DNA of 64,000 nt from Halobellus clavatus (GCF_900107195.1 NZ_FNPB01000012.1:53103-117102); one strand, 5' to 3'; shown: positions 1 through 8,026, numbered from the stretch's first letter. Made by a program: numbers and translations. Notes: a model not told the origin generated them from the letters alone.

Positions 1-1424
1 GCGAGGACGTCCCCGCCGCGGAGTTCCCGGGCGACCATCCGTGCACTCACCCGCGGTACCGACAGCACGTAGTCCGCGCCGCCACTCAGCGCTTTTCGGG
101 TCGTACCAGTGTCGCTTACCCGAGCGAGGATCTCGATATCGGGGTTCAGTGACCGCGCCATTACGGTCGTCAGTAACGATGCGGAGTCGTCCGGCAGACC
201 GATAATGATTGCTCCGGCAGACTCAATCCCCGCCCGTTTCAGGACCTCCTCCGACCCGGCGTCGCCCACGACGTCCACGCCGTCATCGTCTTCGATATCG
301 ATGGTCACGGCGTCGAGTCCCTCCTCGGCGACGAGTGCCCGTGCGGCCTGGCCGACTTCACCCTGTCCCGCAACGATGATACGCTCGTGTCTCCGGAACG
401 TTCGGGGTGGTTGAGTGAACTCACTGAACGCCTCCAGCGCGTCGTGTGCACCCGTGAGGAGCAAGACCGTGTTCGAACGGATGATCGCGTCCGGGTTAGG
501 TGGGAGCTGTAGTTCCCCATCGATCCACGCGCCGATGATGTTCGCGCCCGTTTCCTCTCGGATCTTCGAGTCGCGAATCCGTGTCCCGATCAGTCGGTTG
601 TCGTGTTGGATCGGGACCTCCGTGACTTCCAACTCGCCCCCGAGGTCGATCGTATCTGTCAGATCTGCCTTGAACGACGAGACTGCTTTCTCGGCGAGTC
701 GGTGCCCGAGCACGCCGTGCGGGGACAGCACGGTATCTGCGCCTGTCTCTAACAGGATGTCCCGCATATCGCTGTCGTCAGTCAACGTGATGATGTCGAT
801 CTCTGAATCGAGCGACCGGATGGTCAGGATGGTGTTGACGTTTGCGTCCCCGGCGTCCGTGATGACTGCTCGTGCTAACTCGATTTGGGCTCGTTCGAAC
901 GCTGTCGCATCCTGTGGGGAGCCGTGAATCACGGAGTACCCTTGGTCGGACAGTTCTTTGGCGTTCTCCTCGGACGACGAAATCAAGACGTACTCAATGC
1001 CGAGTTGTTTGAGTTCGTCGAGGAGGACGGCGGAGTCACGCCGGTATTCGCAGATGATGACGTGGTCGCTTTTCGGGGTGAATCGGTTATCGAGGTTGAC
1101 CTCAGCCCCAGTGAACAGCGGAATGATGATGAGTCGGAGCGTGAAGAACCCGAGCGCGATGCCGGAGATCTGTGTTCCGGCTACGAACAGGAACATCAAT
1201 GGATGGCTCCAGATGTCTGAATCCTGGCCATAGCCCGTCGTTGTCATCGTCTGGACGATGAATTCGAACGAGGCGAAGAACGATCGGTCGACGCCCTCCA
1301 ACTCCGCCAATGCGAAATTGTAAGTGATCGTATAAAACAGAATCAGCGCGGAGAGTCCGGAAAGGTAGCACTCACGACAGTTACGCCGCGAAGTCGAAGC
1401 GCCGCAGGAGGGACACCCACTCAT
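1..1424 (-). CDS. Two-TM potassium channel with RCK (TrkA-N/TrkA-C) domains, 3' end outside window
   Basis: Ion channel of the Kch/MthK type in the cytoplasmic membrane, with ligand-gating RCK domains in the cytosol. The first 20 residues carry a small Cys cluster (CPSCG and CREC). TM1 is about residues 22-40, the pore filter TTTGYGQ is residues 61-67, and TM2 follows at about 75-103. A first TrkA-N domain (motif DHVIICEYRRDS, lacking a clean GxGxxG) is followed by a TrkA-C domain. A second TrkA-N domain with an intact GQGEVG loop starts near residue 350. The frame is open to the window edge, so the C-terminus is missing. The ATG is the first in frame, but the frame continues upstream without a stop into a DUF7123-like sequence, so the Cys cluster may have belonged to that protein. 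Family assignment is firm; the exact N-terminus is not. Confidence 0.85.
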   Translation of the reverse strand, partial: MSGCPSCGASTSRRNCRECYLSGLSALILFYTITYNFALAELEGVDRSFFASFEFIVQTMTTTGYGQDSDIWSHPLMFLFVAGTQISGIALGFFTLRLIIIPLFTGAEVNLDNRFTPKSDHVIICEYRRDSAVLLDELKQLGIEYVLISSSEENAKELSDQGYSVIHGSPQDATAFERAQIELARAVITDAGDANVNTILTIRSLDSEIDIITLTDDSDMRDILLETGADTVLSPHGVLGHRLAEKAVSSFKADLTDTIDLGGELEVTEVPIQHDNRLIGTRIRDSKIREETGANIIGAWIDGELQLPPNPDAIIRSNTVLLLTGAHDALEAFSEFTQPPRTFRRHERIIVAGQGEVGQAARALVAEEGLDAVTIDIEDDDGVDVVGDAGSEEVLKRAGIESAGAIIIGLPDDSASLLTTVMARSLNPDIEILARVSDTGTTRKALSGGADYVLSVPRVSARMVARELRGGDVL

Positions 1425-1696
1425 CGGTCTCCTTCCTGGTCCGTCCTCGTCGACGCGCTCGACGAGCCATATAGTCGAATTCCCGTTATGAGCCCACTTT
1501 TCCGCTCGAAGGCCGGCGCGTTCGGCACCAGCCTCGAGATTCCGGCCGACGCGCCTCGCGTTCGTGTCGAGTTGCTCACTTAGATCGCTGCTGTATCGAT
1601 AGAGAAGCGAGTCGCCGCGGAGACGTTCGAGAAGTATGCGGCGATATCGTCCCGCAGCTCGTCAGGAGTGTAGACCGAGTTCGGGGCTGAACTCAC
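1425..1696 (-). pseudogene. Frameshifted DUF7123-like small protein
   Basis: A GTG at 1696, preceded by a GGGGTGG stretch, opens a frame reading SVYTPDELRDDIAAYFS that stops at 1580. The next frame then continues with GDSLLYRYSSDL, NARRVGRNLEAGAE and AEKWAHNGNSTIW. Joined, this is the usual layout of the small haloarchaeal DUF7123 proteins: an N-terminal helix, a Y(F)KSS-type strand, a GxNL helix and a KW...STTW ending. One indel near 1635-1645 would restore a single gene. The second frame has no stop before the potassium-channel ATG and would join it in frame. It may be a real frameshift plus fusion, or a sequencing error. The family call rests on remembered pattern, not a search. Confidence 0.5.
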
Positions 1697-1787
1697 GCCA
1701 ACCACCCCTTTCCTTCGACTCGACCGACCGACTGCGTCGACCTGCACCGCGAGAGCTTTCCAGATCTCCTGAGCGACCGCGCAGGAG

Positions 1788-1797
1788 ATATATAAAG
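1788..1797 (-). promoter_or_regulatory. TATA-box candidate
   Basis: Read on the minus strand the sequence is TCTTTATATATCTCC, a strong archaeal TATA element. It lies about 95 bases upstream of the GTG of the DUF7123-like frame and is the best promoter candidate for that gene and the potassium channel. Confidence 0.45.
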
Positions 1798-1864
1798 ATC
1801 GAAGCGAGACCGGCGAGAGAGTGACGGAGCGGCCGCTTTATGCTCCTGAGTCGACGGCGGAAAT

Positions 1865-1886
1865 CGATATGGACTCGCTGGGGTTT
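1865..1886. repeat. Outer copy of tRNA-Ala 3' end (att-like)
   Basis: CGATATGGACTCGCTGGG matches the intact tRNA-Ala end at 28240-28257 over 18 bases without a mismatch. One mismatch and TTT follow. It is not part of a folded tRNA here. This is the expected left footprint of an element integrated in the tRNA tail. Confidence 0.65.
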
Positions 1887-2257
1887 CGTCACGCCGTGTG
1901 AAAGAATCGGTTAAATACCTACGCAGTCTGGGGGTTTGATTGAAGTAAGAGGTCGTCTCGGCTTTATTAGTAAGTCACTACTCGTATTCGAATTAGACGA
2001 GATTAGAACGTCTCAACATAAGATCTCGTTACTCACGGGGATGTTGCAAAGTCCTTGTGACTGTTGTTTTCACGAGTCTGCGGATGAATTACCTAACAGA
2101 GCGTGCCTGCGAATGGAGTGCCGAGTTTCCTATCAGGAACATATCATTTAGAGACGGTTAAAAATACACGATGGGAGTCCTGGTAGAGATTGTCGATATA
2201 ATTCATCTCCGGTGGGTCGGTGCTGCAGATGATTGCGGTGGAGTAATTATTCGTCTT
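1887..2257. other. Stretch without a supported gene
   Basis: The base composition is AT-rich compared with the flanking core. A TTAAATAC box at about 1911-1918 sits upstream of a TTG-initiated 71-codon frame at 1936-2151, but that frame shows no recognisable domain and its codon use is unconvincing. I see no RNA gene. It may be the remnant edge of an older insertion. Confidence 0.3.
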
Positions 2258-3922
2258 CTAGGTATTCGGATCGTCCCCACCGGTGTGTCCGATTCCGTCC
2301 CCATCCGGGATCGATGCATCACAACCACCCATCGCATACGAATACCGATCTTCGCCTGGTGCGACGATAACAGCGGCTCGCATCCCGTCATCGTGATGAT
2401 TGTAGCAGGCGTACCGCTTCATTTGCGGGATGTTCAGCGTCTCTGACGTGCTGTACGTTCCGTCATCGATTAGATCTGGAATAGTATCCGGATCGTATTT
2501 TATTCGGACTCGTGACACGACGTAGTGCGCACCGCTATCGTCAACCCACTCCCAGGTAATCGTTGCTCCTGGATCTACGATCACTGCAGCCGGATCAAAC
2601 GCGTGACCGTTCGGCCCGGCACCGACCTGAATACTCACATCTGTCTGCCCCCGACGATCAGCGACTTCCCCGTCAAACCCGTTTGCTTCAGGTACCCACG
2701 GCTCGATAGGGGGGTCACCCCGCTCAATCTCATTTCCACATAGCGTTCGTTGATATTCCGGTCCACACGGAACATCTTTCATCTCCCGGAAATTGATCGC
2801 GCCTGCCGCAAACCCGTGAATCCGGTTTCCGTACACTTCGTTGTTCTGCCCCCATTCGGTCCCGCCCATCTGGTAGGAATCGATTCCGATGGGGGATGGA
2901 CACTCCCCGATATCGTTCCACCGGATCGTACAGTCGTTGCCAGAAATGTAGATTGCCGGTTCAGCAATCCCTTCCGTATTGTGCCCGGCGTTCCGGTCAG
3001 TACAGTATTCGATCGTGACGTTCGTACAGCCGGGTTTGACTTCAACACATTCGTTGTGTGAATACCCGGCACTGTTGTCGATATGGTGAACTCGGACGTT
3101 TCGGGTACGTTCTGGTGTATCGTACGGATACTCTGGATCTTTGTACCTGTCCGCAGGACTGCCAACGTACACGATCTCTCCTATGTGCCCGATTTTATGA
3201 TTGGCCACACGTGGATCATACTTCATTCCAGTGGGGCCGATCACTTCGAACCCACCGATGACTGCGTCACGAATACGGGCGGTTTGGATCAACGCCTTCC
3301 GAGTGTTACCTGCCTTTGCTGGTTCGACGACCGCACCGCGAATGTACTCAACGCCTTCGTCAGCTCGGCTAGCAGGATTGATTTGGATACAGTTTGCAGC
3401 CCACGCTCTCCAGTCCTCGTATTTTTGATCGGGGTTGATAAGCCCGTCAATTGTTATGCCGCGGAGATGTATATGCTGGTGGCTGATCGTGAAGACGCTG
3501 TAGGTTTCTGTTTCTGGACGAATGACAGCATCTGCTGGCCCTTCAATCGTAATCGGATTATTGTGTTCACCATCACGAACGGTGAAAAGACTCTCGCGGT
3601 ACTCACCGGATTTCAAGCGTATCGTCTCGCCGGGTTGTGCTCGATTTAGTCCTTCGCTTACTGTCGCAAGCGGGCTGTCTTGAGACCCGGTGTTTCCGTC
3701 TGCTCCGTCGGTACTCACGTAATAATCAGCTTCGCCTGTGGTTGATGTCGCTGAACTTGACTGTACCTCGCCGTTTTCGGTATTTGATGCTACCTTGTTG
3801 GTGCCTGTACTAGAGTTCGTACCACCTGATTTGGTGGTTTCACTGCAGCCTGCCACCACACCTGTTGTCACAACACCAAGCGTAGCGAGCATCCGGCGGC
3901 GAGACGAATAAATATCAGACAT
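2258..3922 (-). CDS. Tat lipoprotein: parallel beta-helix domain fused to a plastocyanin-type copper domain
   Basis: Exported, lipid-anchored surface protein of 554 residues. The signal has a twin-arginine motif (SRRRML, residues 7-12) and a lipobox VAGC with Cys26. After a Ser/Thr-rich linker, residues about 70-420 form a right-handed parallel beta-helix; the opening block STDGADGNTGSQDSP is typical of pectin-lyase-like folds. The last about 120 residues resemble a cupredoxin. His466 (GAHYV), Cys506, His509 and Met514 give the C-x2-H-x4-M spacing of plastocyanin and halocyanin. It may couple polysaccharide binding or cleavage to copper redox chemistry; that role is inferred. I chose the ATG that puts RRRML near the N-terminus; another ATG lies 18 bases upstream. 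The gene stands alone between outer att-like repeats. Confidence 0.75.
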   Translation of the reverse strand: MSDIYSSRRRMLATLGVVTTGVVAGCSETTKSGGTNSSTGTNKVASNTENGEVQSSSATSTTGEADYYVSTDGADGNTGSQDSPLATVSEGLNRAQPGETIRLKSGEYRESLFTVRDGEHNNPITIEGPADAVIRPETETYSVFTISHQHIHLRGITIDGLINPDQKYEDWRAWAANCIQINPASRADEGVEYIRGAVVEPAKAGNTRKALIQTARIRDAVIGGFEVIGPTGMKYDPRVANHKIGHIGEIVYVGSPADRYKDPEYPYDTPERTRNVRVHHIDNSAGYSHNECVEVKPGCTNVTIEYCTDRNAGHNTEGIAEPAIYISGNDCTIRWNDIGECPSPIGIDSYQMGGTEWGQNNEVYGNRIHGFAAGAINFREMKDVPCGPEYQRTLCGNEIERGDPPIEPWVPEANGFDGEVADRRGQTDVSIQVGAGPNGHAFDPAAVIVDPGATITWEWVDDSGAHYVVSRVRIKYDPDTIPDLIDDGTYSTSETLNIPQMKRYACYNHHDDGMRAAVIVAPGEDRYSYAMGGCDASIPDGDGIGHTGGDDPNT

Positions 3923-4084
3923 ATCGAGCGGACACAACACGAGTACATAAATGATTTGGCGGAATTTCGGGGATGAGAGAGTCTATTCGCAAGCCAGCGC
4001 GCATCCTCGACACGGATCATTACGAACTCTCTAATGAGTCTGAATATACGAGCCACACCGCTGTCCAGCGATTCGGAAACTAAG

Positions 4085-4100
4085 TGGACTCGCTGGGATT
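4085..4100. repeat. att-like copy of tRNA-Ala 3' end
   Basis: TGGACTCGCTGGGATT is identical to 28245-28260, the discriminator base, acceptor strand and part of the T arm of the tRNA-Ala gene read on the opposite strand. The match stops at the next base. Confidence 0.65.
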
Positions 4101-4159
4101 CTCGTGAGCGCAGCGAACGAGAAGTCAGCGAGGGAACGACTCGAACGTAGTGAGAGGAG

Positions 4160-4172
4160 TGGACTCGCTGGG
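4160..4172. repeat. Innermost att-like copy of tRNA-Ala 3' end
   Basis: TGGACTCGCTGGG is identical to 28245-28257. It lies 60 bases beyond the integrase stop codon, which is the usual place for the distal attachment site of an integrase-carrying element. Confidence 0.6.
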
Positions 4173-4231
4173 GAGGAACCTTTGAGTATTTGATACACAA
4201 CTCTCGCATAGTACTGCCCGACTGTGGAAAT

Positions 4232-5248
4232 TCATTTGTCTGGAAGATTATCTTTCCGAACGCTCATTTTTTCGCGCTCATCACGAACGTCGTAGTGTTT
4301 ATATAGGACTTCGAGACTGACGTCCATTCGTTCGGACGCGACCTCCGGTGACGTACCGTGGGCGAGGTGGTGCGTGATCGAACCCCGTCGAAGCCCGTGC
4401 GGCGACCTCGACGACGGACAGCGGCTTGGATAGCCGTCCGTGGAGTTCGCCTCGCAGGTTTTCGGATCGCGGTCGTGTGGGCACTCACGGCCGTATTCGC
4501 ACGGCTGCGTTGCCATATTGACCCACGTGTAGATCGTATCGCCGGTTGGACGGCCGTACCGGGTAGTAATCAGCGGTTCACGGCCGTAGTCGTCGGTTAC
4601 ATCGATACGGTTCTTGTCGATGTATTCGTCGACAACCTGGTACCAGCGCGGGCCGAGGTAGACCCAACGTTCGCCATCCTCGCGGTTCTTCAGTTTTGTC
4701 TCGGTCTCCAAGCGGTGTTTAAGGACGACAGCGTGTTCATCCGGGCGGAGGTCGTCAAGATCTATCGATCGCAACGCGGAGCGTCGCATCCCGGTACGCC
4801 AGAGTAATGCGACGACAACGTGTCGACGGCTGGCGTAGTCGTATTTATCGAGGTATTCGAGGACCTCCGTCGCATACTGTGGTTTGAGGTGGACATCGCG
4901 GGTGTCGGCACCATCCGGCAGTTCGGGGGCGTGGAGCTTCTCGGCGAGACCATCGGTAACCCCCTCAATATCCGCCCAGTAACGGAGCGCCTGGCGAACG
5001 GTGGACAGCTGTTTCTGGAGTGTGACTGTCGCGATCTCACCACGACGCCAGGTGACGAAATTGGCCAAGTCGCGTCCGGTGAGCTCGTTGAGATTCTCGA
5101 TGTCAGCTTCTTTAGCCCACTCTCTGAAGTGCCGCAGCCGTGTGCGGGCGTTGGCCATCGTTGATTCGCCGACACTCGACTCGTGGTGTCGGAGAAAACG
5201 ATCGATACCCTCTTTGACGTGAAGCGGCTGAAGATCGGCGTCGCTCAC
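4232..5248 (-). CDS. Tyrosine site-specific integrase
   Basis: Phage-type integrase of 338 residues that would recombine the element with the tRNA-Ala tail. The N-terminal about 115 residues are a SAM-like core-binding domain. The catalytic domain shows Arg in TGMRRSALRSID, HGLRRGS as the H-x-x-R box, and the Tyr nucleophile in LYKHYD near the C-terminus. Between them is a Cys/His-rich insertion (CEYGRECPHDRDPKTC and a later Cys) common in haloarchaeal integrases. The start is a GTG that overlaps the stop of the upstream small gene by four bases (GTGA), indicating translational coupling. The stop codon is 60 bases from the inner att-like repeat. Confidence 0.9.
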   Translation of the reverse strand: MSDADLQPLHVKEGIDRFLRHHESSVGESTMANARTRLRHFREWAKEADIENLNELTGRDLANFVTWRRGEIATVTLQKQLSTVRQALRYWADIEGVTDGLAEKLHAPELPDGADTRDVHLKPQYATEVLEYLDKYDYASRRHVVVALLWRTGMRRSALRSIDLDDLRPDEHAVVLKHRLETETKLKNREDGERWVYLGPRWYQVVDEYIDKNRIDVTDDYGREPLITTRYGRPTGDTIYTWVNMATQPCEYGRECPHDRDPKTCEANSTDGYPSRCPSSRSPHGLRRGSITHHLAHGTSPEVASERMDVSLEVLYKHYDVRDEREKMSVRKDNLPDK

Positions 5249-5409
5249 GCGCTTTCCACCTCCGTTTGTCTGGCTCCCGTCTCAGCGACGAAAGTAAAGA
5301 CAATACCGTAATTGTCGATGGTAGGACGATACTCTTCGCCCCGCCCCGGAGGGTCCCATATGTAGTTGTGTGCGATTCGAGCATTCGATGCAGTCTTTCT
5401 ATTTTGCAT
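5245..5409 (-). CDS. Small protein upstream of the integrase (54 aa)
   Basis: It reads MQNRKTASNARIAHNYIWDP and ends GARQTEVESV, and overlaps the integrase GTG by four bases. I do not recognise the family. The tight overlap at both ends, 11 bases with the upstream 68-residue frame and 4 with the integrase, argues for a real coupled gene. It is a candidate excisionase-like or integrase-accessory protein by position only. Confidence 0.5.
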   Translation of the reverse strand: MQNRKTASNARIAHNYIWDPPGRGEEYRPTIDNYGIVFTFVAETGARQTEVESA

Positions 5410-5605
5410 TAGATCGGTTTTCCGAACCGATCGAGCCGATACGGGACACTAAGTGGGGCACAGCCTTCACCCGAACCGTTATGTCCCTGCCAGACAAACC
5501 CTGAGACACAGGATCTGGTCTATCAGGCCCGATCCACTTCCTCACACGCCCGAAACTACTATCCTTGGCCGGGAGGGTTTCGGGTGTGTTGTTGAACTGT
5601 TCCAT
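5399..5605 (-). CDS. Small hypothetical protein (68 aa)
   Basis: The frame begins MEQFNNTPETLPAKDSSFGR and is basic overall (repeated RVR, KWIGP, RVKAVPHLV). It starts eight bases after the stop of the 50-residue upstream gene and ends inside the start of the next, so it fits a four-gene unit finishing with the integrase. No family or motif is recognised; the codon pattern is only moderately convincing. Confidence 0.35.
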   Translation of the reverse strand: MEQFNNTPETLPAKDSSFGRVRKWIGPDRPDPVSQGLSGRDITVRVKAVPHLVSRIGSIGSENRSNAK

Positions 5606-5613
5606 AGTAGCAG

Positions 5614-5766
5614 CTACTCGTCGACTTCGAGGTTCTCACTCGGGTCGTACTGCCGAGTCATCTTCTGGAGGAGCTCGTCGTATGACTCGCCTCCTCGTTT
5701 TTTCGCCTTCACCAGCTGGCGAGTTTGCCGCGAGCATGCGATTCGTGCTTCACTTGCGTTGGTCAT
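5614..5766 (-). CDS. Small CopG/DUF7557-like putative DNA-binding protein (50 aa)
   Basis: The protein opens MTNASEARIACSRQTRQLVK and continues AKKRGGESYDELLQKMTRQY, then an acidic tail. The pattern of a short strand, then K-R-G-G-E-S-Y-D-E-L-L, is that of haloarchaeal VapB/DUF7557 antitoxin-like proteins (ribbon-helix-helix type). As first gene of the integrase unit it could be its regulator. It is preceded by an AT-rich stretch that probably carries the promoter. The assignment is by pattern only. Confidence 0.55.
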   Translation of the reverse strand: MTNASEARIACSRQTRQLVKAKKRGGESYDELLQKMTRQYDPSENLEVDE

Positions 5767-5954
5767 AGTTTGCTACACTTGACAACAATAACATGCACTG
5801 GTAAAACAATTTCGGGTTATAGAATATCATATAATAACCGTATATCGATTATAATGAGTGCCGGTGAAATGTGGATAGAAGGGCTATGAGCGGAGACTAG
5901 AGTCGAGAACCTAGCAGATGAGTTCTCCATAACAACTATTACCGGCAATCAACT
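5767..5954. promoter_or_regulatory. AT-rich divergent intergenic region
   Basis: The region separates the leftward integrase unit from the rightward unknown gene. It is strikingly AT-rich, with ATAGAATATCATATAATAAC and TATATCGATTATAATG blocks. It is likely to hold promoters for both directions. Confidence 0.4.
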
Positions 5955-5956
5955 AT

Positions 5957-5966
5957 TGTTCTATAA
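5957..5966 (+). promoter_or_regulatory. TATA-box candidate for leaderless transcript
   Basis: TTGTTCTATAACC places a TATA-like box 20-27 bases before the ATG at 5983. That is the spacing of haloarchaeal leaderless promoters, and it supports that ATG over the one at 5956. Confidence 0.45.
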
Positions 5967-5982
5967 CCGCATCCCGATTAGT

Positions 5983-6768
5983 ATGTCTGATGATGAAACA
6001 GAAGATGCCGACAATATAGACGTCGAGGATCTAATCGAGAATCCACCTGAGGTGGAACGCGAGCCAACGCTATTTGAAGAACTACCGAACCTCTCTCTCT
6101 CAAGAAGGCTCGAAATGTGGAGAGATTCGGATATCGAAGGACAACAAAGACCTCGCGGAATATTATCTAAGACAGACCGAGAGTACCTATTGGGATTGAA
6201 AGAGTATGAGAACGAACAGTCTGAAGCCAACCGTAGGCAGGACATTCGCGACCGGATAAAAAACTCTCTCAAAGATTTCAAAATAATCTGGGCATTGCTG
6301 GATGAAAAAGATCGAAATCAAATTTTCAGTAGTCTTGATGATGAAACCGTCGATAACTGTATTGAAGCGATGGTTTCGTTCATCTATCTCGGGCTAGACG
6401 GTGACATCCCACGTATTGAAAAAGCAATCAAGAGGGGGATATTGGCCGGAGAGAATGCTACCTCGGAAGGGGAGACCAAACAGGTGGAAGTTTCGATCAA
6501 TATTGATCACTATCCTGATGTGGAGGCTGCAAAGGAGAAAATGCAAAGAAGCCCATTGGTTGAGCTCACAGTGGAGGAGCTCGGAGTCTTGGCAAAAGCA
6601 AATGAACTAGACCCGAGTCATATTGAAAAATTGAATGATGACCATATCTACCCACCTCCAGGATACTTTGATTCTACAAAGACTGAACCTACAGTAGATA
6701 AAGATCCACTAAATTATGATCTTGAGGAAGCTGGGGAAGATTCGGATATCAATTCCGATGGCTCGTAA
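5983..6768 (+). CDS. Acidic hypothetical protein, element-borne
   Basis: Soluble acidic protein of 261 residues with no signal peptide or membrane segment. The N-terminal 20 residues are almost all Asp/Glu. A block reading LSKTDREYLLGLKEYENEQS, then RRQDIRDRIKNSLKDF, matches a helical module I have seen in many haloarchaeal proteins of unknown function. The C-terminal part has an LTVEELGVLAKANELD helix. GC content is much lower than in core genes, consistent with transfer. I cannot assign a function; by position it could belong to the integrase control region or to the defence cargo. Confidence 0.7.
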   Translation: MSDDETEDADNIDVEDLIENPPEVEREPTLFEELPNLSLSRRLEMWRDSDIEGQQRPRGILSKTDREYLLGLKEYENEQSEANRRQDIRDRIKNSLKDFKIIWALLDEKDRNQIFSSLDDETVDNCIEAMVSFIYLGLDGDIPRIEKAIKRGILAGENATSEGETKQVEVSINIDHYPDVEAAKEKMQRSPLVELTVEELGVLAKANELDPSHIEKLNDDHIYPPPGYFDSTKTEPTVDKDPLNYDLEEAGEDSDINSDGS

Positions 6769-6868
6769 TAGATGATGTGTCTGGTATCATAATTCGCTCT
6801 TCTAGAGCAATATGTCCCGTCTGCTCTGGATTTACCTCCTCAATCAAGATCCTGCTCTGATAGGCCGT
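6749..6868 (-). pseudogene. Possible C-terminal fragment of the interrupted nuclease-like gene
   Basis: Outside the left inverted repeat of the IS, the minus strand reads RFTTAYQSRILIEEVNPEQ, then TGHIALEERIMIPDTSSI and a stop. Such a tail resembles the end of a nuclease or DNA-modification protein, and it has the same orientation as the N-terminal fragment on the other side of the IS. There is no clear target duplication, so some sequence may have been lost. It overlaps the 3' end of the convergent plus-strand gene. Confidence 0.3.
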
Positions 6869-7792
6869 GGTGAATCGCCAGCCGTAGCGTGATTTCACTG
6901 TTTCACCGTCTGCTTGATGTTGTGAACCGCACACATCAAGACGAGTTCACGAAATTCACCGTACCAACTTCGCGCACGTACGGCGTCGCCGAGCGTGCGC
7001 TTGATCGTCGAGAAGACGGTCTCACACATCGCTCTCTGACGGTAGCGAGGCCCATCGATCCGTGCGTTGTGCGCGTGATCGATGGGCCGGAACTCACGAT
7101 GCTTCATCAGCGGTCTCACGTCCTCTTCACGGAGTTTTTCGCGTAACTCCATCCAATCGTAGCCTTTGTCGGCGGCGAGGCTGGCGAGGTCGCCCGCGTT
7201 GCGGCAGGCGACCTGCCAGCCGAGCTGTGTGTCGTGACGTTTCTCGGTCGTACAGTGAACGTCCAGAATGGCTTGGCTTTCTGTGTCCACGAGAGCAGTT
7301 GTTTTCAGCGTCTGGACGCGATAATTCGTCCGACGGCAGTAGTGCTTGCTCGCGTTTTCGCGGTCGAAAAACGTCGCGTCGATGGCGGCGTGTCCGCTCG
7401 GGTCGTCCAGTTGCGCCGACAGGCGCAGCAGCACTCGCCAGAGTGCTGTCTTGATCCTGTCAAACCACTCCACTAGCGTCGAGTGATGCGGGAGATCGGC
7501 CGGTTTGAGGCCGATCTCCCCAAGAATATGTGGCATCTCGCTCAGCAGATCCAACGTCTCTCGGTAGGACTTCTTCAAGTAAACCCGGAGACAGTGGAGC
7601 GATACAACGGCGTAATCGGCGAAGCCGCCACCACCTTCGGGGGCGGCGACTTCGCCTCGGCCACCGACAGCATTTTTAGCTAACTGAACCGCTTTGCTCG
7701 TGAAGCGGGAAATCTTCGACATAGGCATCGCGGTTTCCCGCTTCATTCCACTAGTTCTGACGGCCGAAGCCGACGCCGTCCAGCGATTCACC
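6869..7792 (-). mobile_element. IS5-family-like insertion sequence, 924 bp
   Basis: Ends are defined by an inverted repeat: GGTGAATCGCCAGCCG at the left and, read from the other strand, GGTGAATCGCTGGACG at the right (10 identical bases, 13 of 16 overall). It contains a single DDE transposase gene filling nearly the whole length. I find no flanking target duplication. The length and the one-gene layout fit the IS5 family. Confidence 0.65.
6895..7728 (-). CDS. IS5-family DDE transposase
   Basis: Transposase of 277 residues from the ATG reading MPMSKISRFTSK; the frame remains open to 7791 but the extra residues run into the terminal repeat. DDE residues are Asp117 in AAIDATFF, Asp187 in AADKGYDW and Glu236 in AMCETVFSTIKRTLGD. 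The last is the Y-x2-R/E-x3 type signature of IS5 transposases. The gene looks intact, so the element may still be active. Confidence 0.88.
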   Translation of the reverse strand: MPMSKISRFTSKAVQLAKNAVGGRGEVAAPEGGGGFADYAVVSLHCLRVYLKKSYRETLDLLSEMPHILGEIGLKPADLPHHSTLVEWFDRIKTALWRVLLRLSAQLDDPSGHAAIDATFFDRENASKHYCRRTNYRVQTLKTTALVDTESQAILDVHCTTEKRHDTQLGWQVACRNAGDLASLAADKGYDWMELREKLREEDVRPLMKHREFRPIDHAHNARIDGPRYRQRAMCETVFSTIKRTLGDAVRARSWYGEFRELVLMCAVHNIKQTVKQ

Positions 7793-8026
7793 AGAGCCGA
7801 ATACTTCGAAGTCGTGGCCGGCGAAGCTTTCTGGGTTGCAGCGTCGGATCGCCTCTTCGTTTTTCCACTCCCACAGCTCCACCGGCAAGTACTCCCGACA
7901 GAACTGCTCGAAGGCTAACTCCCCCAAGTTTCCGATCCGCTTACTGTCGATATCGTCTGCCCCTTGGATTACCGCTTGGTGGTGGGCCCGCTCTCTGTCA
8001 ATCTTATCTGGAGTATAGAGATACAC
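7793..8026 (-). pseudogene. N-terminal fragment of a putative PD-(D/E)XK-type nuclease, cut by the IS
   Basis: 78 residues survive: MYLYTPDKIDRERAHHQAVI, then a helix with GNLGELAFEQFCREYLP, then NPESFAGHDFEVFG where the IS begins. GxLGE...FE followed after about 30 residues by HDFEV is how many restriction-endonuclease-like folds begin (a conserved Glu, then Asp before the missing E-x-K). The reading frame changes meaning at the IS terminal repeat. The nuclease call is inference from pattern. Confidence 0.45.

Larger units (their letters stand above)
3923..4231. other. Intergenic stretch with two att-like repeats
   Basis: No gene is supported. The stretch holds two partial copies of the tRNA-Ala 3' end, listed separately, about 75 bases apart. 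Between them lies a sequence rich in GCGAGCGCAGCGAACGAG-like motifs that could form hairpins. Confidence 0.4.

Noticed and set aside
1865..1886. tRNA gene or tRNA fragment gene at the left repeat
   Set aside because: Only the terminal bases match; no D, anticodon or T arm is present.
1936..2151. 71-codon TTG-initiated frame as a real gene
   Set aside because: No family resemblance and weak codon use; the nearby TATA-like box is not enough.
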